NCBI GenBank assembly: GCA_023229435.1
Contig: JALNZF010000015.1
Coordinates: 8,498-72,497, forward strand
Length of the DNA stretch: 64,000 nucleotides
Direction of reading: 5' to 3'
Origin: Nitrospirota bacterium
Lineage (GTDB): Bacteria > Nitrospirota > UBA9217
Under the pieces are notes generated by a model. The model had not been told where the DNA came from. It did not search any database and was given only the letters and a program-made list of their open reading frames with translations. Positions within the stretch are counted from its first letter, which is position 1. Every line of letters starts with the position of its first letter. Positions 59,387-64,000 of the stretch are shown piece by piece. The position numbers and the translations under genes were made by a program.

Positions 59387-62332
59387 GTGTTCTCGCCCTG
59401 GATACTGCTCACGATCATTCTCGGCTACCTTCTGCTCCTCTTTTCCGTGGCCTATTTTGCGGAGCGGAAGGAACAGCAGGGGAAGAGCATTGTCTCGAAC
59501 CCCTACATCTATTCGCTTTCCCTTGCCGTGTACTGCACCTCCTGGACCTTTTACGGCAGCGTGGGCAGGGCGGCGAATTCGGGTTTGAGCTTTCTCACGA
59601 CCTACATCGGCCCCACGCTCATGGCCGCGCTCTGGTGGATCGTGCTCAGGAAGATCGTGTACCTTTCCAAGGAAAACCGGATCACCACGATCTCCGACTT
59701 CATTTCATCGCGCTACGGCAAGTCCATCGGCCTCTCGGTCCTGGTCACGATCGTGGCGGTGGTCGGCATCACCCCCTATCTCGGTCTTCAGCTCAAGGCC
59801 ATCATGACGACCTTCTCCCTGCTCTCGGGCAGGCCCGAAGGCAGCCACTTTGCGGGCTGGTTCATCTCCCTGCTCCTCGGCGTGTTTGCCGTGATCTTCG
59901 GCGCGCGAAGGCTCGATGCCAGTGAGCGCCACGGCGGTCTGGTATTTGCGGTGGCTTTCGAATCGGCGATCAAGCTGGTGGCCTTCATGAGCGTCGGATT
60001 TTTTGTGACGTACGGGATGTTCAACGGTTTCGGGGATATTTTCGGGAAGATCGCAAACACGCAGTATGCTTCACTGATGAAGATCGGCGAGGGATCGCCG
60101 GTCAGTTTCCTTGAATGGACCTCCCTCACGTTCCTGTCCATGATGGCCATCATGTTCCTGCCGCGCCAGTTCCACGTGGCCGTTGTGGAAAATTTCTCGG
60201 CAGACCACATCAAGAAGGCCATGTGGCTCTTTCCCCTGTACCTGTTCCTGATAAACATTTTTGTTCTGCCCATCGCCTACGGCGGGCTGCTGCTCGGGGA
60301 CATCCCCTCCACCGCGGACTATTTTGTGCTGAGCATCCCCCTGCACAACGGCCAACCGCTTCTGGCGCTCTTTGTGTTCATCGGCGGGTTCTCGGCGGCC
60401 ACGGCCATGATCATTGTGGAGTCGGTGGCGCTGTCCACGATGGTCATGAACAGTTTCGTCATGCCCACGTTCTGGAATCTGCGGGCGTTCAAGAACTTCT
60501 CTGTGGTGATGCTGAACATCAAGCGGGTCGTCATTCTGGGATGCGTGTTCCTCGGCTATATCTTCGCCGTCTACATCGGCGAATACTACAGCCTCGTGGA
60601 CATCGGGCTTAAATCCTTTGAGGCGGTCACGATCTTTGCCCCGTCGATCCTGCTCGGACTTTACTGGAAGGGCGGCAACAAGAAGGGCGCCATCGCCGGG
60701 ATCATCGCGGGCTTCAGTGTCTGGATATACACACTGCTCATCCCGGCGCTCATGCGCGCCGGGATCATCGAACCGGGCGGCGTCATGGGGGCGATCTTCA
60801 GTTCAAAGCTCCTGAACCCTACGGCGCTTTTCGGCCTCGAAGGTCTCGACCGCTGGAGCCACTCACTGTTCTGGGGCCTTCTGCTGAATCTCCTCTTCTT
60901 CGTGGGAGTATCGATCTTTACCCGGCAGTCCGATGACGAGACCCGCCAGGCCATCATCTTCGTGGACTCCTTTTCCCCGCTCCAGTTCTCGCAGGCCCAC
61001 CGGCCTGCTGATATTGCAAAGATTGAGGACATTCTGGGACAGTACATCGGCAAGCACGAGGCGCGCGAGGCGGTGGACGGGTTTTTAAAAAAGAACCGCA
61101 TAGTTCGAAAATCGATATCAAACGAGTGGCTCCTGAAACTCAGGGAAGAGGCCGAACGCATCCTGTCAGGCGCCCTCGGGCCGTCCATCAGCACCCTGGT
61201 GTTCCAGGACCAGATGGTACTGACCCATGATGACGCGCTTCGCGTCTCGGACTCCATCCAGCAGATATCCCGAAGCCTGCGGCTGTCGCGGCAGGAGCTT
61301 GCCGAGGCGAACCGCCAGCTTGCCGTGCTCAAGGAGTTCAGCGAGAACATCATCGAGAGCCTGCCGCTCGGCGTGGCGACCCTCGACGAGTCGCTGAGCG
61401 TGACCTACTGGAACAGCGGCATGGCGATGATCACGGGCGTGGGGAAGTCCGACGCATTGAACGAACAGGCCAAGGACCTGCTGAAGTGTCTGGAGCCGCG
61501 GCTGTTCGACCCTGACGTGCACGAGGGCGAAGTTACGTGCAGGCGGAGCTTCGATCCCCAGATCATCCTGAAGGGTTACCTCAGCAGGCTCACGGGCGCG
61601 CAGAAGGGATATGTTCTCGTGCTTGAGGACATCACCGAGAAGAAGAAGATCGAAGAAGAGCTATTCCGCGCGACCAAGCATGCAAGTGTGGGCAGGCTCG
61701 CCGCGGGTGTGGCCCACGAGGTAGGCAACCCGCTCGCGTCCATCTCGTCCCTGGTGCAGGAGCTGTTGACCGAGGACCTGTCGACCTTTGAGAAGGACTC
61801 TCTCGGCACCATCAATCAGCACGTGCACCGGATCGCGCGGATCGTGCGGAACCTCGGCGATTTTGCCCGGCTTTACCCGCGCGAGAAAATGCCGACGAGC
61901 CTTCGGGACATCCTTGAGAACACGCTGAACCTCGTTCGATACGATAAGAACTTCCGGAAGGTCGTGATCCGCACGGAGGTGCAGGACACCCCGCTGCTCA
62001 AGATCGACCCCGACCAGATCCAGCAGGTGTTTCTGAACCTGATCCTGAACGCGCGTGACGCCATGCCCGACGGCGGGGACCTCGATATCTCGATCAAGCA
62101 GTCGGACGGCGTGGTTGAGGTGCGCTTTGCCGACACGGGACACGGCATCGATGCGGACGTGAGGGACACGGTCTTTGATCCCTTCTTCAGCACCAAGGGG
62201 CCGACGAAGGGCACGGGTCTGGGGCTCAGCATCTGCTACAGCATCATCAAGGACCACGGCGGCACGATCGAGATCGATTCAAAAAAGGACAAGGGAACGC
62301 AGTTTATCATTAAGATACCGATTGAAAAATGA
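59387..62332 (+). CDS. SSF transporter-histidine kinase fusion (CbrA-like)
   Basis: A 981-residue protein. Residues about 1-500 form a sodium/solute symporter domain with about 13 helices (PutP type). A linker and coiled coil follow, then a PAS domain (about 645-755), the H-box VAHEVGNPLASI with phospho-acceptor His777, an N-box (LNARDAMP) and G boxes (DTGHGID, GTGLGLSI). CbrA-like kinases sense carbon/nitrogen balance; the transporter half may sense or carry its ligand. It starts at GTG 59387. An NtrC-family regulator follows. Confidence 0.92.
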   Translation: MFSPWILLTIILGYLLLLFSVAYFAERKEQQGKSIVSNPYIYSLSLAVYCTSWTFYGSVGRAANSGLSFLTTYIGPTLMAALWWIVLRKIVYLSKENRITTISDFISSRYGKSIGLSVLVTIVAVVGITPYLGLQLKAIMTTFSLLSGRPEGSHFAGWFISLLLGVFAVIFGARRLDASERHGGLVFAVAFESAIKLVAFMSVGFFVTYGMFNGFGDIFGKIANTQYASLMKIGEGSPVSFLEWTSLTFLSMMAIMFLPRQFHVAVVENFSADHIKKAMWLFPLYLFLINIFVLPIAYGGLLLGDIPSTADYFVLSIPLHNGQPLLALFVFIGGFSAATAMIIVESVALSTMVMNSFVMPTFWNLRAFKNFSVVMLNIKRVVILGCVFLGYIFAVYIGEYYSLVDIGLKSFEAVTIFAPSILLGLYWKGGNKKGAIAGIIAGFSVWIYTLLIPALMRAGIIEPGGVMGAIFSSKLLNPTALFGLEGLDRWSHSLFWGLLLNLLFFVGVSIFTRQSDDETRQAIIFVDSFSPLQFSQAHRPADIAKIEDILGQYIGKHEAREAVDGFLKKNRIVRKSISNEWLLKLREEAERILSGALGPSISTLVFQDQMVLTHDDALRVSDSIQQISRSLRLSRQELAEANRQLAVLKEFSENIIESLPLGVATLDESLSVTYWNSGMAMITGVGKSDALNEQAKDLLKCLEPRLFDPDVHEGEVTCRRSFDPQIILKGYLSRLTGAQKGYVLVLEDITEKKKIEEELFRATKHASVGRLAAGVAHEVGNPLASISSLVQELLTEDLSTFEKDSLGTINQHVHRIARIVRNLGDFARLYPREKMPTSLRDILENTLNLVRYDKNFRKVVIRTEVQDTPLLKIDPDQIQQVFLNLILNARDAMPDGGDLDISIKQSDGVVEVRFADTGHGIDADVRDTVFDPFFSTKGPTKGTGLGLSICYSIIKDHGGTIEIDSKKDKGTQFIIKIPIEK

Positions 62333-62367
62333 AGAATGCAAAATGAAGAATGCAAAATGCAAAACCG
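62329..62367. repeat. Heptamer array (AATGAAG/AATGCAA type)
   Basis: AATGAAG, AATGCAA, AATGAAG, AATGCAA, AATGCAA in succession right at the kinase stop. An inverted counterpart is at 62595-62630. Confidence 0.75.
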
Positions 62368-62594
62368 AAAAGAAATAATAATTCTCTGTACGTTGAGTCT
62401 CTTGCAAAAGTCCCCATTCCGTCATTCCCGCAGTGATTCTGAGCGGGAATCTGGTTCTTACTGTTTGAAAAACCATATCCCCGATTGAGGCCCCCCGATT
62501 AAAACATTCGAGGGCAAGATTCGGGGCCTGCCCCCGCATGAATCAAGCGGGGGATGACAAACAGTTTCGCAAGAGAATCCGTAGGCTGTCATTA
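62368..62594. other. Intergenic region between kinase and regulator genes
   Basis: No gene. It consists mainly of repeat DNA: a GTCATTCCCGC hairpin (about 62421-62452) and the second 47-nt repeat (62513-62559), framed by the two heptamer arms. Confidence 0.6.
62513..62559. repeat. 47-nt dispersed repeat, copy 2
   Basis: 46 of 47 nt identical to positions 1-47, including the CCCCCGC/GCGGGGG hairpin. The 25 nt just upstream (62492-62516) also match 46263-46287. Confidence 0.8.
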
Positions 62595-62630
62595 GCGTTC
62601 ATTTTGCACTTTGCATTTTGACTTTTGAAT
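62595..62630. repeat. Heptamer array (TTTGCAC/TTTGCAT type), inverted arm
   Basis: TTCATTT, TGCACTT, TGCATTT, TGACTTT units, complementary to the array at 62329-62367. Confidence 0.65.
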
Positions 62631-62648
62631 TATTCTGAAAGAGGTTTC

Positions 62649-63998
62649 ATGTCGAGGAACATATTGATCGTAGAGGACGAAGAGACGCTGCGGGAGTCCA
62701 TCAAGCGCATCTTTGTCAAGGAAGGGTACACGGTGGACGGCGCGGAGTCGGCGGAGAAAGGCCTTTCCCTGCTTGAAACGGTCGTATACGACGTTATTTT
62801 GACGGACATCATCCTGCCGGGCATGGACGGGATCGAGATGCTCACCCGGGTGCGGGAACAGGACCCGGACCAGATCATCATCGTCGTCACCGCCTATGCG
62901 TCGCTCGACACGTCGATCAAGGCGCTGCGCGCGGGCGCGTACGACTACATCATGAAGCCGATCATCCACGAGGAGATCAAGCAGGTCGTCCGGAACGCCC
63001 TCCGGCAGAAGAGCCTCCAGGCCGAGAACGTGCTGCTCAAGCGTGAGATCGGGAAGGATTACGACTTCAGCAGCATCATCGGCGAGAGCCCCGCGCTCAA
63101 GACCATCCTCGACGAGGTCCGGAAGGTCACGGACACCAAGAGCAACGTACTGCTGCTCGGCGAGACCGGCACGGGCAAGGAGCTCTTTGCCCGGGTGATC
63201 CACCACAACAGCTCGCGCCGCGACATGCCCTTTGTTCCGATCAACTGCTCCGCGATCCCCGAGAACCTGCTCGAGACCGAGCTGTTCGGCCATGTGCGCG
63301 GCGCGTTTACCGGGGCGGTGTCCGCCAAGAAAGGCATCCTCGAAGAAGCCGAGGGCGGCACCGTGTTCCTCGACGAGATCGGCGACATGAGCCTCCTGCT
63401 CCAGGCCAAACTGCTCCGGGTCATCGAGGACCAGGTGATCCGTCCCGTGGGCAGCACCAAGGGCAGCAAGGTGGACATCCGGTTCATCACGGCGACGAAC
63501 AAGGACCTGAAGGCGGCGGTAAAGCAGAACGCGTTCCGCGAAGACCTCTATTACCGGATCAATGTCATCTCGCTCCAGATCCCGCCGCTCCGGGAACGGA
63601 AGGAAGACATCAAAGCGCTCGTGAAGCACTATCTGGAGAAATACTCGCACGAGATGGGGAGAACGGTCAAGGAGCTCGCGCCCGAGTCCCTGGAGTTTCT
63701 GATGAACTACGAGTGGGCGGGGAACGTCCGGGAGCTCCAGAACGTGATCGAGCGCGCCATACTGGTTTCCGACGGCAACGTCATCACACCCGAACATCTG
63801 CCCGTGGGGCTCACGGCGACGGCGTCGTTCGAGGCGCAGGTATTTGATAAAAAGCTGTCCATCGAGGAATATACCAAGGCCTTCATCCAGAGATACCAGG
63901 GCCAGTTCAACGAACAGCAGCTTGCGGACATGCTCTGGATCACCCGGAAATCGCTCTGGGAAAAGAGAAAGAAGTGGGGGATGCCGAGGGAGCGGTAG
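62649..63998 (+). CDS. NtrC-family sigma-54 response regulator (CbrB-like)
   Basis: A 449-residue activator with a receiver (phospho-acceptor Asp53 in VILTDIILPG), a sigma-54 AAA+ domain (Walker A GETGTGKE; GAFTGA in HVRGAFTGAVSAKK) and a Fis-type helix-turn-helix at the C-terminus (QLADMLWITRKSLWEKRKK). ATG 62649 has GAGG upstream. It is the likely partner of the symporter-kinase, though 316 nt of repeat DNA separate them. Confidence 0.93.
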   Translation: MSRNILIVEDEETLRESIKRIFVKEGYTVDGAESAEKGLSLLETVVYDVILTDIILPGMDGIEMLTRVREQDPDQIIIVVTAYASLDTSIKALRAGAYDYIMKPIIHEEIKQVVRNALRQKSLQAENVLLKREIGKDYDFSSIIGESPALKTILDEVRKVTDTKSNVLLLGETGTGKELFARVIHHNSSRRDMPFVPINCSAIPENLLETELFGHVRGAFTGAVSAKKGILEEAEGGTVFLDEIGDMSLLLQAKLLRVIEDQVIRPVGSTKGSKVDIRFITATNKDLKAAVKQNAFREDLYYRINVISLQIPPLRERKEDIKALVKHYLEKYSHEMGRTVKELAPESLEFLMNYEWAGNVRELQNVIERAILVSDGNVITPEHLPVGLTATASFEAQVFDKKLSIEEYTKAFIQRYQGQFNEQQLADMLWITRKSLWEKRKKWGMPRER

Positions 63999-64000
63999 GG

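Overview
The window looks like chromosomal DNA of an anaerobic or microaerophilic Gram-negative bacterium. The protein repertoire recalls Nitrospirota or the former Deltaproteobacteria, but nothing here fixes the taxonomy. Pointers are a complete type II secretion operon, BamA and SurA proteins, a large membrane-anchored multihaem cytochrome, a rubrerythrin/SOD/rubredoxin stress operon, two AmtB transporters with PII, and several sigma-54 activators. I saw no rRNA, tRNA, CRISPR array, prophage or transposase.

Layout. 1-4376: a sensor histidine kinase and radA. 4377-8411: a variable segment with small genes, palindromic repeats and three toxin-antitoxin (TA) related loci; a 28-nt copy of the radA 3' end lies at 6796-6823. 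8414-10342: a multihaem cytochrome interrupted by one in-frame TGA. 10706-11351: a VapBC pair. 11519-23517: gspCDEFGHIJKLMN. 23530-27550: an outer-membrane protein, then an operon of outer-membrane protein, amtB and glnB behind a sigma-54 promoter. 27683-40553: a defence island in which hsdM-hsdS and hsdR flank an unknown two-gene module, a type II Thoeris pair and a PsyrTA-like pair. 40572-43547: an oxidative-stress operon on the minus strand. 43954-51619: a second amtB, a DMT permease, an NtrBC pair, a UPF0126 protein, a tautomerase, DAHP synthase and a YkgJ protein. 51755-56946 (minus): a TPR protein, SurA-like chaperone, an HK-like protein without an ATPase domain, and BamA. 57096-58405: an integron-type cassette array without an integrase. 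58412-63998: a DUF4337-like protein and a CbrXAB-like sensory system.

How it fits together. Nitrogen and carbon sensing dominate the regulation: both amtB genes have good -24/-12 promoters, and the window encodes two NtrC-family activators with partner kinases. The stress operon has a near-consensus sigma-70 promoter with a PerR/Fur-like palindrome between its -35 and -10 boxes. Intergenic DNA is rich in short arrays with a 7-nt period; in the type II operon these arrays supply the leader peptides of two minor pseudopilins.

Most notable points: (1) the in-frame TGA in the cytochrome, either recoding or a nonsense mutation; (2) the cassette array; (3) pseudopilin leaders made from heptamer repeats; (4) the uncharacterised gene pair inside the defence island; (5) the duplicated radA end.
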